Part shown: in pieces, positions 16,135 through 31,298 of the stretch
How the letters are laid out: each line of letters opens with the position of its first letter
Position numbering within the stretch: position 1 is the first letter of the stretch
Origin: Gallionellaceae bacterium
Lineage (GTDB): Bacteria > Pseudomonadota > Gammaproteobacteria > Burkholderiales > Thiobacillaceae
Direction: 5' to 3'
Length of the DNA: 64,000 bases
Assembly: GCA_028714875.1 (NCBI GenBank)
Contig: JAQTLN010000003.1
Coordinates: forward strand, 1-64,000
Position numbers and translations under genes: made by a program
Notes under the pieces: generated by a model
Database searches by the model: none
The model's input: only the letters and a program-made list of their open reading frames with translations
Told to the model about the DNA's origin: nothing

Positions 16135-18168
16135 ATGAGGCCGCTACGTTCGCTTCGTCTTTTGATTCCATCCATCGTCGTGCTGTGCTTTCTTGTGGCG
16201 ATGGCCGTGTCGTTGTTTCACGGTACCGAATCACGCCGGGCTTATGTGTTGGAACAGGCCCGAGCGGATTGCATGCAAGCGGTTTCCCACCTGGCCGTGG
16301 CGGCGGAGCATGGCCTGATCCATGACATCAATTTTCTGGCCGAGGAGACCGCGCGTTTGGCTACCGATCCACGCAGCGCAAACGCCGCCGTGTTCAACGC
16401 CGAGGGCGCGATTCTGGCCGCAAGTAACTCGGCCTGGGTGGGCCAGACGGTGGCTCGTCTGCCTTCCTATGCCGTCGCGCAGTTCAATCAGGCACGCCAG
16501 GGCAGGATGGTCGTCATGTCCGGCAATAGCGATAGCCACGTCATCACGGCAATGATGAGTTATGCGTTGCCACGGCGTCAGGCCGAGTTGCGCGGCCTCG
16601 ACCGGGGGGTGGCTTATGTGGCTTTTGATCTTTCGGATGCGGTGCGGGAAGCGCAAGGCCACGAGCTAACGGAACGGCTGCCGGAACTGGTGCTTTCCCT
16701 GCTGACGGCCGCACTGCTGGCCTTTCTGCTTCATCGCCTGGTCACCCATCCGCTGCAAAGGCTGGAACGCGCCGCGCGGGCGGTGGCGTCGGGCGATTTC
16801 TCTAGCCGTATGGAGATCGGGGCGGTGGGGGAAATCCAGGGTTTGAGCCGCGCGTTCAATCAGATGAGCGAACAACTGGCCGCGCGCATCGCCCAGGCGG
16901 AGCGCCTGGCTTTGCGCGATGAATTGCTGGAAAGCCTGGGCGAGGGCGTGTGCGGTCTCGACTCGCGGGGGCTTTGCATCTTTATCAACCCGGCGGCCTT
17001 GTCCATGCTGGATTGGGTCAGGGAGGAGGCGATCGGCAGTGAGTGGTTTCAGGTTTTTCGTTGCAAAACAACTGGTCGCGGGGCTACCGCGAGCCGTGAC
17101 TGCCCCATCGCGCTGACTTTGCGGGATGGGCAGCGGCGAGAAAGCGACGAACAATTCTTCAACGGCGCGGGCCGGCAATTTCCGGTGCACCTCACCGTGA
17201 CGCCGATTCATCAGGCGGGCAAGACGGTGGGGGTGGTTCTGGCGTTCCTGGGCATCAGTGAGCGCAAGCGCGCAGAGCACGCCCTGGCCGAGAGCGAAGC
17301 CAAATATAGGCGCCTGCATGAAAGCATGACAGATGCTTTCGTCATGGTGGATATGGGCGGCCACATCCTTGAGAGCAATCGCGCTTATCAGGAAATGCTG
17401 GGCTACACGGCGGAAGAACTGAAGCAATACACCTATATCGACCTCACTCCGGAAAAATGGCATTTCGAGGGCGCTCGCCTTGTCGCCGATCGCATTGTTC
17501 CGCTGGGCTATTCCGATGTGTATGAGAAGGAATATCAACATAAGGACGGCCATGTATTCCCGGTCGAATTGCGTACTTTCCTGCTCCGCGACGAACATGG
17601 GGTACCGAATGCCATGTGGTCCATCGTGCGCGACATCACCAAGCGCAAGCAGGTCGAGGCAGAGATGATCCATCTCGCCACCACCGATCCCCTGACCGGG
17701 GTCGCCAATCGGCGCCGTTTTCTCGATCAGATGGAATTGGAACTGGCGCGATTCCAGCGCTACGGGGAGCCGACTTCCTTGTTGATCATCGATATCGACT
17801 ACTTCAAGCGGGTGAACGATAGCTATGGGCATGCGGTGGGCGATAGCGTTCTCTGCCATCTGGCCAGCCTGGCCAATGCCTTGCTGCGCCGCAACGATCT
17901 ATTCGGGCGCCTGGGTGGCGAGGAATTCGGCATCCTTCTGCCGGCAACGCGGGCCGATGGCGCCGCCGAGTTCGCCGAGCGTTTGCGCCTGTATGTGAGC
18001 GATAACCCGGCTCAGGTCGATCAGGTCAGCATCGCCTTCACCATCAGCATCGGCGTGACCGAGTTCAATGCGGGCGATGACCATCCCGATCATGTCCTGG
18101 CGCGTGCCGATACCGCGCTGTATCGCGCCAAGGAGAACGGCCGCAACCGTGTGGACGTGGCGGAGTAA
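16135..18168 (+). CDS. membrane diguanylate cyclase: sensor-HAMP-PAS-PAS-GGDEF
   Basis: Makes the second messenger c-di-GMP from GTP. With the ATG at 16135 the protein has 677 residues. It has a first membrane helix at about 10-30, a periplasmic sensor at about 31-180, a second helix at about 183-205, HAMP to about 252, a first PAS at about 261-375, a second PAS at about 389-502 and GGDEF from about 515. The active-site signature GGEEF is at about 594-598, with an RxxD inhibitory site (RRND) five residues before it, so it should be active and product-inhibited. It starts 4 nt after the substrate-binding lipoprotein, implying cotranscription and ligand sensing through that protein. Confidence 0.92.
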   Translation: MRPLRSLRLLIPSIVVLCFLVAMAVSLFHGTESRRAYVLEQARADCMQAVSHLAVAAEHGLIHDINFLAEETARLATDPRSANAAVFNAEGAILAASNSAWVGQTVARLPSYAVAQFNQARQGRMVVMSGNSDSHVITAMMSYALPRRQAELRGLDRGVAYVAFDLSDAVREAQGHELTERLPELVLSLLTAALLAFLLHRLVTHPLQRLERAARAVASGDFSSRMEIGAVGEIQGLSRAFNQMSEQLAARIAQAERLALRDELLESLGEGVCGLDSRGLCIFINPAALSMLDWVREEAIGSEWFQVFRCKTTGRGATASRDCPIALTLRDGQRRESDEQFFNGAGRQFPVHLTVTPIHQAGKTVGVVLAFLGISERKRAEHALAESEAKYRRLHESMTDAFVMVDMGGHILESNRAYQEMLGYTAEELKQYTYIDLTPEKWHFEGARLVADRIVPLGYSDVYEKEYQHKDGHVFPVELRTFLLRDEHGVPNAMWSIVRDITKRKQVEAEMIHLATTDPLTGVANRRRFLDQMELELARFQRYGEPTSLLIIDIDYFKRVNDSYGHAVGDSVLCHLASLANALLRRNDLFGRLGGEEFGILLPATRADGAAEFAERLRLYVSDNPAQVDQVSIAFTISIGVTEFNAGDDHPDHVLARADTALYRAKENGRNRVDVAE

Positions 18169-18444
18169 TGCCGCGTCGGCATTTGCATGACGGGAATCTA
18201 TCTCAGGGATGGACCGGATGTGCGGGAGCGATGTGCTCGGCTATCGTTACCCGAATCGTCATTGTCGGCGCTCTGCGATAGGCACAATGGTGTGCGCGGT
18301 ACTGGACGTCGCGGATAAGTGGTGCAAGATGGCCCGCGGGTTTGTCAGAATTTCCCCTTCGTCCCCAGGTTCGGCGATTCCCGGTCTGAGAGAAGTGATG
18401 TAGCCACTCGATATGTCGTCGGTCTGTGAACAGGAGGCTACTTG

Positions 18445-18957
18445 ATGTTGCATGACATGAATCCGGTGGATGTGCCCATGCCGTATCGTGAAGCCACGCT
18501 CAACCTCTATGGGCTGGGAACGCGCAAGGTCTTGGTCAGCGACCACGAAGTTCCCTATCCCGACGGCCGATTGATCGTTTCCACCACCGATACGCGCGGC
18601 GTGATTACCCATTGCAACAGCTCTTTCGTGGAAATGTCCGGCTATACGCGGGAGGAATTGATCGGCGCGGAGCACAGCATCCTGCGCCATCCCGACATGC
18701 CCGCCGCCGCCTTCGAAGAGCTTTGGAATGACCTGCGAGCGGACCGGATCTGGCGTGGCTATGTCAAGAACCTGCGCAAGGATGGCGCCTGCTACTGGGT
18801 TTACGCGACGGTCATACAGAATGTGCGGTATGGCGAGGTGGTGGGGTATTCCTCGGTGCGCCGCAAACCCTCTCGGCGCAAGGTCGAGGAGGCGGCAAGA
18901 CGTTACGAACAACTGTTGGCCGAGGAGAAAGCGCGATGTCCGACGCCTATCAGATGA
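18445..18957 (+). CDS. Aer-like single PAS-domain protein
   Basis: A 170-residue cytoplasmic protein. The PAS core resembles the N-terminus of Aer: DGRLIVSTTDTRGVITHCNSSF, SGYTREELIGAEHSILRHPDMP, and WRGYVKNLRKDGACYWVYA, where the tryptophan and histidine positions are those used for flavin or redox sensing in Aer-type PAS domains. There is no output domain; the C-terminus is a charged helix. The ATG at 18445 has an AGGAGG box 7 nt upstream; a TTG three bases earlier is less likely. It overlaps the next gene by 22 nt, so the two probably act together. Confidence 0.8.
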   Translation: MLHDMNPVDVPMPYREATLNLYGLGTRKVLVSDHEVPYPDGRLIVSTTDTRGVITHCNSSFVEMSGYTREELIGAEHSILRHPDMPAAAFEELWNDLRADRIWRGYVKNLRKDGACYWVYATVIQNVRYGEVVGYSSVRRKPSRRKVEEAARRYEQLLAEEKARCPTPIR

Positions 18958-19688
18958 CGGTGAGTCTGGATTTCCCGACGAATCGCATGTCCGGATGGTC
19001 CGCGTTCAATACCTGGTTGCGCAAAGCGCTCGATCCACGGATTGACCTGAAGCTTTATCGCGAGTTTGACGAGCAGCGGCGGGCCATCATCGCCGATGAG
19101 GTGGACATCATCTATGCCAGCCCCTTCGACGCCTCCAGGCTGGTGCGAGAAAAAGGCTTTGTCCCCGTGGTCCGCCCGGCCGGCAAGCGTTACGAGTGCA
19201 TCGTGGCGGTGCCCCATGGCGACCCTTCCCGAGTGATCGAAGACCTGCAACCGGGTTGCCGTGTGGTCAGCACCGATCATCCGGATGTCAACATGATCGG
19301 CATGATCATGTTGGAACCAGCGGATCTGGACCTGGGCAACGTCCACATGGTGCATGTGGACGGCTATCCCCAGTTGGCCGAGGCGTTGCTGCGGGGGGAC
19401 GCCGATGTGGGCCTATTCCTGGAAGAAGTCTTCGACGAGCTTGCCGAACCCGTGCGCGCTTTGCTCCGCCCTTTGGCGCAAAGCCGGATCAACGATATTT
19501 CTCACGTCTTCCTGCTTGGGCCGCGCCTGCGTGAACGCTGTGAAGATGCGCGCCGGTTGCTGCTCGGCATGGCCGATGAGCCTGATGGGGTCGATGCGCT
19601 TACGGAGTTGGGCTTTACCGCGTGGGAAACCATGGGTCAGGAAGATACGGAATTGATGATCGACCTGATGGACGCGCTCAAGGCCTGA
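18936..19688 (+). CDS. PhnD-like periplasmic-binding fold protein without a signal peptide
   Basis: The 250-residue product has the phosphate/phosphonate (PhnD) binding-protein pattern: YREFDEQRRAIIADEVDIIYASPFDA at the first ligand loop, a central VVSTDHPDVNMIGM strand-loop, and YPQLAEALLRGDADVGLF. It lacks any signal peptide or lipobox, so it is predicted to be cytoplasmic, unusual for this fold. It overlaps the Aer-like PAS gene and has no ABC transporter nearby. I infer a two-component-like sensory pair in which the binding fold is a receiver or effector, not a transport protein. Confidence 0.75.
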   Translation: MSDAYQMTVSLDFPTNRMSGWSAFNTWLRKALDPRIDLKLYREFDEQRRAIIADEVDIIYASPFDASRLVREKGFVPVVRPAGKRYECIVAVPHGDPSRVIEDLQPGCRVVSTDHPDVNMIGMIMLEPADLDLGNVHMVHVDGYPQLAEALLRGDADVGLFLEEVFDELAEPVRALLRPLAQSRINDISHVFLLGPRLRERCEDARRLLLGMADEPDGVDALTELGFTAWETMGQEDTELMIDLMDALKA

Positions 19689-19732
19689 TCCATGCCGCGT
19701 GGCCAGGCCCTGCGGGCACTGTCGCCGACTAA

Positions 19733-22308
<2,576 letters not shown>

Positions 22309-22312
22309 TTGA

Positions 22313-23635
<1,323 letters not shown>

Positions 23636-23636
23636 A

Positions 23637-23972
23637 ATGCGCGGGCTGTCCTGGGCGCTGGCGGTGCTGATCCTGCTGCTGCAATACCCGCTCTGGCTGG
23701 GCAAGGGGAGTTGGTTGCGGGTATGGGAACTGGAGCGGGAAGTCGACGCCCAGAAGACCGCCAACCTCGCCCTGGAAGCCCGCAACGTCCAGTTGGCGGC
23801 GGAGGCGCAGGATCTGCATGGCGGCTATGATGCGCTGGAGGGCCGCGCCCGCTTCGAGTTGGGCATGGTGCGAGCCGACGAAGTTTTCATCCACGTAATC
23901 GACCCTGAAGCCGGAAAAACATCCGGCGGCGACGCTGGCGACCCGCCTCGTGAGGAGAGTAAACACCCATGA
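23637..23972 (+). CDS. ftsB: FtsB, cell-division protein
   Basis: FtsB is a bitopic membrane protein that joins FtsL and FtsQ in the divisome. The 111-residue product has one N-terminal transmembrane segment (about 4-22), then a coiled coil rich in alternating hydrophobic and charged residues (about 30-68), then the conserved RARFELGMVRADEVFIHV region. A proline- and glycine-rich tail follows. It starts 1 nt after eno ends, the usual eno-ftsB coupling, and overlaps zipA by 4 nt. Confidence 0.93.
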   Translation: MRGLSWALAVLILLLQYPLWLGKGSWLRVWELEREVDAQKTANLALEARNVQLAAEAQDLHGGYDALEGRARFELGMVRADEVFIHVIDPEAGKTSGGDAGDPPREESKHP

Positions 23973-25372
23973 TGACCACGCTGCAGATCGTATTGGCCAT
24001 TGTCGGCATCGGCATGATCGGCGCCATCGTCATATACAACCTGGTGCAGGAACGCCGCTTCCGCAAAGAGGCCGACCGCCTGTTTTCGCATAAACGCGAT
24101 GACATCATGCTGGGCGAGGCCGTTCGTACCGACCCCAGCCGTCGTCAGGGCGAGACCCGCATCCAGTTGACGGGCCAGGAAGCCGCTTCTCCGGAAGCGC
24201 GACAGGCCGTTGAAGCCGCGGATGCGCCCTTGCGGGGGCGTGAGGTGGATTTCTCCTTCCCTGATTCATTCGATACAAAGCCGGATCAGCTTGACCAGGA
24301 GAGCGCCCCGCCACCGCCTCTGGCTGAACTGCCCACGCGACCGGCGCCGCGTGTTTCTGAACCTCCCATGCCGACGCCCGCGCCCGAGGTCAGACGTCCT
24401 CCCGCGCCGGAACCTGTGCCGCCCCGCGCTACCGCGGCGGAGAAGCCGCTGCTGGAAGTCGAGCCCTCCGACGAGGAACTCGGCTACCTGCCGCCACTTG
24501 CCGCCGCCTTCAGCGAATCCACCCAGGCCAGCGCGGCACCCGCCGCCCAGGCCCAGGTGGCCAGCGGCCTCGATGCGCAGACCGAGTTCATCGCGCGCCT
24601 CAAGTTCGCCTCTCCGGCGTTCACTTCCTACGCCGGGTTGCTGGGCAGCCTGCGCCGGCTCGGCAAGCCGGTACGGTCGTTTGGCCTGCGCGCCGACGGC
24701 GTCTGGGAGGCGCTCACCGGTAATCCGCGCAATGCTTACAGCCAGATGGAATTGGGCTTGCAACTGGCGGATCGCGGCGGTGCCGTCGCCCAGGATCAGC
24801 TCGACGCCTTCTGCCGCGCGCTCTATACCTTCGCCGCCGATGCCGGCGGCGCGGTGATCTGCCCGGACAAGGAAGACGCGCTGGAGCGCGCGCGCGTGCT
24901 CGATCTGTTCTGCATGGATGTCGATGTGCTGATGGGCTTGAACGTGGTTGCCGCCGACACGCATCCCTTCACCAGTGAGGCCATCCACACCGCCGCGGTC
25001 ACCGCCGGCCTCACCCTGGAGCGTGATGGCATCTATCACGGGCGCGACGCGGGTGGCCACAGCCTGTTTACCCTGACCAACCAGGAAGAGACCCCTTTCC
25101 CGCTGGATGGGCGCGGCCTGACCACGCATGGGGTGACGCTGTTGTTCGACGTGCCGCGCGTGGCCGATGGCGTCAATGTGTTCGACCGCATGACCGAGTT
25201 CGGCTACAGCCTGGCCGATCGCCTCTCCGGCCGCCTGGTGGACGACAACGGGCGCGCCGTCAGCAACGAGAGCCTGAACCGCGACCGCGCTCGTCTGGTG
25301 GAGTTCTATACCCGCATGCAACGGCAGAACATTCCAGCGGGTGGCGAGCGCGCGCTGCGCTTGTTTGCGTAA
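23969..25372 (+). CDS. zipA: ZipA, FtsZ-binding division protein
   Basis: ZipA tethers FtsZ to the inner membrane. The 467-residue product has an N-terminal membrane anchor (about 4-25), a charged segment, a proline-rich linker (about 105-165) and a C-terminal globular FtsZ-binding domain (about 230-460) with a DVDVLMGLNVVA strand and FTLTNQEETPFPLDG. The linker is typical of the family. It overlaps ftsB by 4 nt and is followed by ligA. In many relatives smc precedes zipA; here ftsB takes that place. Confidence 0.88.
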   Translation: MMTTLQIVLAIVGIGMIGAIVIYNLVQERRFRKEADRLFSHKRDDIMLGEAVRTDPSRRQGETRIQLTGQEAASPEARQAVEAADAPLRGREVDFSFPDSFDTKPDQLDQESAPPPPLAELPTRPAPRVSEPPMPTPAPEVRRPPAPEPVPPRATAAEKPLLEVEPSDEELGYLPPLAAAFSESTQASAAPAAQAQVASGLDAQTEFIARLKFASPAFTSYAGLLGSLRRLGKPVRSFGLRADGVWEALTGNPRNAYSQMELGLQLADRGGAVAQDQLDAFCRALYTFAADAGGAVICPDKEDALERARVLDLFCMDVDVLMGLNVVAADTHPFTSEAIHTAAVTAGLTLERDGIYHGRDAGGHSLFTLTNQEETPFPLDGRGLTTHGVTLLFDVPRVADGVNVFDRMTEFGYSLADRLSGRLVDDNGRAVSNESLNRDRARLVEFYTRMQRQNIPAGGERALRLFA

Positions 25373-25437
25373 GGCGTAGCGCGCGCCGTGCGCACGGCGT
25401 ACGCGACCCGGCGGATGCATGACGTGATGAGGCTTAA

Positions 25438-28360
<2,923 letters not shown>

Positions 28361-28364
<4 letters not shown>

Positions 28365-28460
28365 GATGTGGTGAGCGCGGCGAACCGCATCAAGTACGGT
28401 TGCATTGCATGGCGCGGTTGGGGCGTTTGTGTCCTCGCGTTTCAACATGACTGACTACTA
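28361..28460. repeat. shortened inverted copy of the MITE-like element
   Basis: Reading on the minus strand, this segment repeats one end and the central part of the element at 2172-2342: ctagtagtcagtcat, then gaaacgcgaggacacaa, then the cgaaccgcatc...gtgagcg palindrome half. The other terminal repeat is missing, so the copy is truncated at the galU stop codon. It separates the two galU genes. Confidence 0.75.
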
Positions 28461-28582
28461 GTCATTCCCCCGCATTTCAGACCACGAACCTGAGCGCCGG
28501 TAAATAGGCATTGCCGTAAGGGTGCGGTATCCTGACTCACTTTGTTGCATTTAACACATAGCGAGAGAGGAGATACATCAGC

Positions 28583-29470
28583 ATGAAACGCGTCACCAAA
28601 GCCGTCTTTCCCGCCGCCGGCATGGGCACCCGATTCCTTCCCGCCACCAAGGCGAACCCCAAGGAAATGCTGCCCATCGTCGACAAGCCCTTGATTCAAT
28701 ATGCGGCGGAGGAAGCGGCGGCGGCGGGTATCACCGACCTGATCTTCATCATCGGCCGCACCAAGCGCGCCATCGCCGACCACTTCGACAAGGCCTACGA
28801 ACTGGAAGTCGAGCTGGAAACCAAGGGCAAGCTCAAGGCGCTGGAAGACCTGCGCGGCATGCTGCCGGTCAACATCAACTACATCTACATTCGTCAGGCC
28901 GAGGCGATGGGTCTGGGCCATGCCGTGTTGTGCGCGCAGCCGGCCGTGAACGACGAACCCTTTGCCGTGCTCCTGGCCGACGACCTGATCGACGGCGAGC
29001 CGGGCGTGACGAAACAGATGTGTGACCTCTACAACTACTATCAGTGCTCGTTGGTGGGCGTGCAGAATGTCGCGCCGGAAGAGACCCGTTCCTACGGCAT
29101 CGTCGCCTCCGAGCCGATGGCGGAGCGCATCTCGCGGGTCACCCAGATTGTCGAGAAACCCGCCCCGGAGAACGCGCCCTCCACCCTCGGCGTGGTCGGC
29201 CGCTATGTACTCACCCCGCGCATCTTCCATCACCTCCGCCACATCGAACGCGGCGCCGGCAACGAGTTACAACTTACCGACGGCATCGCCGCGCTACTCC
29301 AGGAACAACAGGTGCTGGCCTATGAATTCACCGGCACGCGCTACGACTGCGGCAGTAAGCTGGGTTATCTGGAAGCCACGGTGGAATATGCGCTCAAGCA
29401 CCCGGAAGTCAGCGGCGAATTCCATGCCTATCTGGAAAAACGCTTCTGCGGGCCTTGCCGGAACGGCTGA
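28583..29470 (+). CDS. galU: GalU paralogue, UTP-glucose-1-phosphate uridylyltransferase (copy 2)
   Basis: A 295-residue tandem paralogue of the preceding gene, alike over most of its length. All motifs of the family are intact ([54 protein letters not shown]). The C-terminus differs (ends [10 protein letters not shown], with two cysteines not seen in copy 1). It has its own GAGAGGAGA box, and a 218-bp spacer with repeat remnant separates it from copy 1, so it may have its own promoter. Confidence 0.95.
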   Translation: MKRVTKAVFPAAGMGTRFLPATKANPKEMLPIVDKPLIQYAAEEAAAAGITDLIFIIGRTKRAIADHFDKAYELEVELETKGKLKALEDLRGMLPVNINYIYIRQAEAMGLGHAVLCAQPAVNDEPFAVLLADDLIDGEPGVTKQMCDLYNYYQCSLVGVQNVAPEETRSYGIVASEPMAERISRVTQIVEKPAPENAPSTLGVVGRYVLTPRIFHHLRHIERGAGNELQLTDGIAALLQEQQVLAYEFTGTRYDCGSKLGYLEATVEYALKHPEVSGEFHAYLEKRFCGPCRNG

Positions 29471-29478
29471 CGCGGCGT

Positions 29479-29510
29479 GACGCCTTGCCTTGGAATCAAG
29501 GTAGGGCGTC
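29479..29510 (+). terminator. hairpin after galU copy 2
   Basis: An imperfect stem of about 14 bp (gacgccttgccttg / caaggtagggcgtc) with a 4-nt loop, 9 bp after the galU stop. It has no T run, so it may be a weak or factor-assisted terminator. Confidence 0.45.
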
Positions 29511-29609
29511 GCCGAGTGGCGCGGCGCATGAAACCGCGCCGAGATCGCCGCGCGGGCGGAGAAAAATCAGCGTTGGGAATGACTGCCGGGGCTACCGCTA
29601 TACGGCAAT

Positions 29610-30011
29610 TCAGGCGGAAGTCTCGACCTGAGGATTGGGCCGGTGTTCCTGGCTGTGAATCAGCGTCAGCAGGCCTTTGGGTGGCACCTGATAGATCAGG
29701 ACGTTCTTGCTGTCGTAAACCTCCATCACCCGTGTTCCCTCGGAGTCCTTGAACTGGACGCGCGGGTTGGAATTGAGGGTGGACGCTTGCGTTTTCTCCA
29801 CATCCAGATTTTCGCGCACCGCTTTACGGGCGGTTTCGGCCGCGCTATTTCTGGTCGAATCCGTCGCGGTACTTTGCGTCCCCGCTTGCCCTCGGTGAGT
29901 GCCTGAGGATTCGCGCGGTGTTTGCCTGACCCGATCCGCCGCGCCATCCAGCGCCGTGGCGCCGGGAAAGTAGCTGATTGCGGGAGAAGCGGAGAGAGCG
30001 CCGATGGCCAT
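29610..30011 (-). CDS. FlaG-like small protein
   Basis: A 133-residue protein, disordered and polar through about residue 80. Its C-terminal part (VQFKDSEGTRVMEVYDSKNVLIYQVPPKGLLTLI) resembles the FlaG core, in which a strand pair ends in an I-x-Q-[IV]-P-P turn. FlaG proteins affect flagellar filament length. No flagellar structural genes are in the window. It follows the gene at 30025 by 13 nt, so the two form an operon. The assignment is by motif shape only. Confidence 0.55.
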   Translation of the reverse strand: MAIGALSASPAISYFPGATALDGAADRVRQTPRESSGTHRGQAGTQSTATDSTRNSAAETARKAVRENLDVEKTQASTLNSNPRVQFKDSEGTRVMEVYDSKNVLIYQVPPKGLLTLIHSQEHRPNPQVETSA

Positions 30012-30024
30012 GATGGTTCTTCAG

Positions 30025-30369
30025 TTAAACCAGCGAGGTCTGAACGTAGGCTTCCAGCGCCTGGGTAACCGATTTGCTTGCGGCCGATCTTGTTTCTTGC
30101 GGATTGATCTCTTGCTTGCGATCCACCGCCTGCGTATTGGCGACGCGCGCGGCCTCATTTTTCCGGTTCGCCTGCAACGCATCGGTTTGGTTGCTGCCCT
30201 GGGCGGATTGCGCGCTCAAGGTCACGCGGTCTTTGCGTTCCGAACTTTCACCCTGTTCCTGGACTTTCGGCTCGGCTTCCTGAGGGCGGCCTCTCGATTG
30301 GGCTGCATGCAATTGCGCGGCATAGCTGGCCAAGGCCTGAGAAGAGGTTGAGACACTGGAAATGGCCAT
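30025..30369 (-). CDS. small disordered protein, possibly flagellum-associated
   Basis: A 114-residue protein of low complexity rich in Gln, Ser, Ala and charged residues. The N-terminus (MAISSVSTSSQALASYAAQL) is helical and a DRVTLSAQ motif lies in the middle, a phrase seen in hypothetical proteins next to flagellar genes. AAAGGAGA precedes the ATG at 30369. No membrane segment or signal is visible. It leads the two-gene operon with the FlaG-like gene. The function is unknown. Confidence 0.6.
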   Translation of the reverse strand: MAISSVSTSSQALASYAAQLHAAQSRGRPQEAEPKVQEQGESSERKDRVTLSAQSAQGSNQTDALQANRKNEAARVANTQAVDRKQEINPQETRSAASKSVTQALEAYVQTSLV

Positions 30370-30614
30370 AAAAATCTCCTTTACTGAAACGCTGGACCGG
30401 TGAAGCAAGCGATTCTCGTCACCTTTATTCCGGCTCCCAGCATAGCCTTATTTTTCAGGTAGTTAAACCCGCGTCTGTCAGGCGGCAAGATGGGCGTGAT
30501 TTTCGCTCATGACACGGTGTCGAGCAGCTTGATGAAGTTTCGCTTGGCTTTGTAGTGGGCGCGCGGGGTGATCCGATGCGTCGAGCATGGTGGGTGATTC
30601 AGTCGTGGGGTGCG

Positions 30615-31181
30615 TCAAGCCCAGAGATCGGCCAGCGAGAACTCGATGGCGTCGAACGGCGCTACCCAGACCGGTGCGTCGTCTTGCAGGGTGGCGATGA
30701 GGGTCCAGAAGCCGTCTCGCAGTTCGTAGGCTTCCAGTGTGTGGGCTTCCGGGTCTACTAGCCAGGCATGCGTCACGCCGTATTTCGCGTAAATCGGCAG
30801 CTTGACGAAGCGGTCTTTGCGGGCGGTGCTGGGGGAGAGGATTTCGCATACGCAATCCGGCACCACTTCGAAACGGTGGCCGTCGGGCACTTGCGGCATC
30901 CGTTCGCGGCGCCAGCCAGCCGGGTCGGGGACGGCGACCTCGGTGTCGCGGATGAAGTGGATTTCCGGCTTGTGCAAGGTGCGCCAGCCTCCAGGGCCAT
31001 TGCGCGCGAAGTCGAATGCGGAGCCGATGTTAGCCAGGAGCCCGGTTATCGCCACCGCGTGCCTGCCACTGCCGCTGATCTGGGTGTGCAACCGGCCGTT
31101 TGGAATTTCCCCGGTCACCCCCATCCGGAGGGCGCAAAGTTGGTCGTAGAGGCTGGTCTGATAGGCTAGGTTGGCGTTCAT
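30615..31181 (-). CDS. Uma2-family (DUF820) PD-(D/E)xK nuclease-like protein
   Basis: The 188-residue product matches the Uma2 layout: an N-terminal helix, a GRLHTQISGSGRHA region, EIHFIRDTEVAVPDPAGW, then the nuclease-fold core VVPDCVCEILSPSTARKDRFVKLPIYAKYGVTHAWLVDPE with acidic residues and lysine placed as in PD-(D/E)xK enzymes. The family is widespread, often in multiple copies, and mostly uncharacterised. The gene is isolated and has no partner. The 245 bp beyond its end toward the small-protein operon hold no supported gene. Confidence 0.82.
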   Translation of the reverse strand: MNANLAYQTSLYDQLCALRMGVTGEIPNGRLHTQISGSGRHAVAITGLLANIGSAFDFARNGPGGWRTLHKPEIHFIRDTEVAVPDPAGWRRERMPQVPDGHRFEVVPDCVCEILSPSTARKDRFVKLPIYAKYGVTHAWLVDPEAHTLEAYELRDGFWTLIATLQDDAPVWVAPFDAIEFSLADLWA

Positions 31182-31224
31182 GGCGCTGTCAGTTAGTTCC
31201 TTATCGTAAAACCAGCGCTCGTCT

Positions 31225-31294
31225 GTAGCGCAGGCTTCCAGCCTGCATCGTAGGCCTGATCAGAAGAACGACGCAGGCTGGAAGCCTGCGCTAC
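31225..31294. repeat. inverted repeat 'gtagcgcaggcttccagcc'
   Basis: Two 26-nt arms (31225-31250 and 31269-31294) are reverse complements with one mismatch, and each arm is itself a small palindrome (gcaggcttccagcctgc). It lies 5 bp past the uvrB stop, so it may also act as a transcript-end hairpin. The layout (gtagcgc + palindrome, spacer, palindrome + gcgctac) matches the family at 38925 and 53319 with a different palindrome core. Confidence 0.8.
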
Positions 31295-31298
31295 ACGA

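Noticed and set aside
30370-30614. A small gene between the small-protein operon and Uma2
   Set aside because: Short open frames exist on the minus strand (one ends near 30509 in RNFIKLLDTVS), but none has a start with a ribosome binding site. I see only a possible remnant of a C-terminus.
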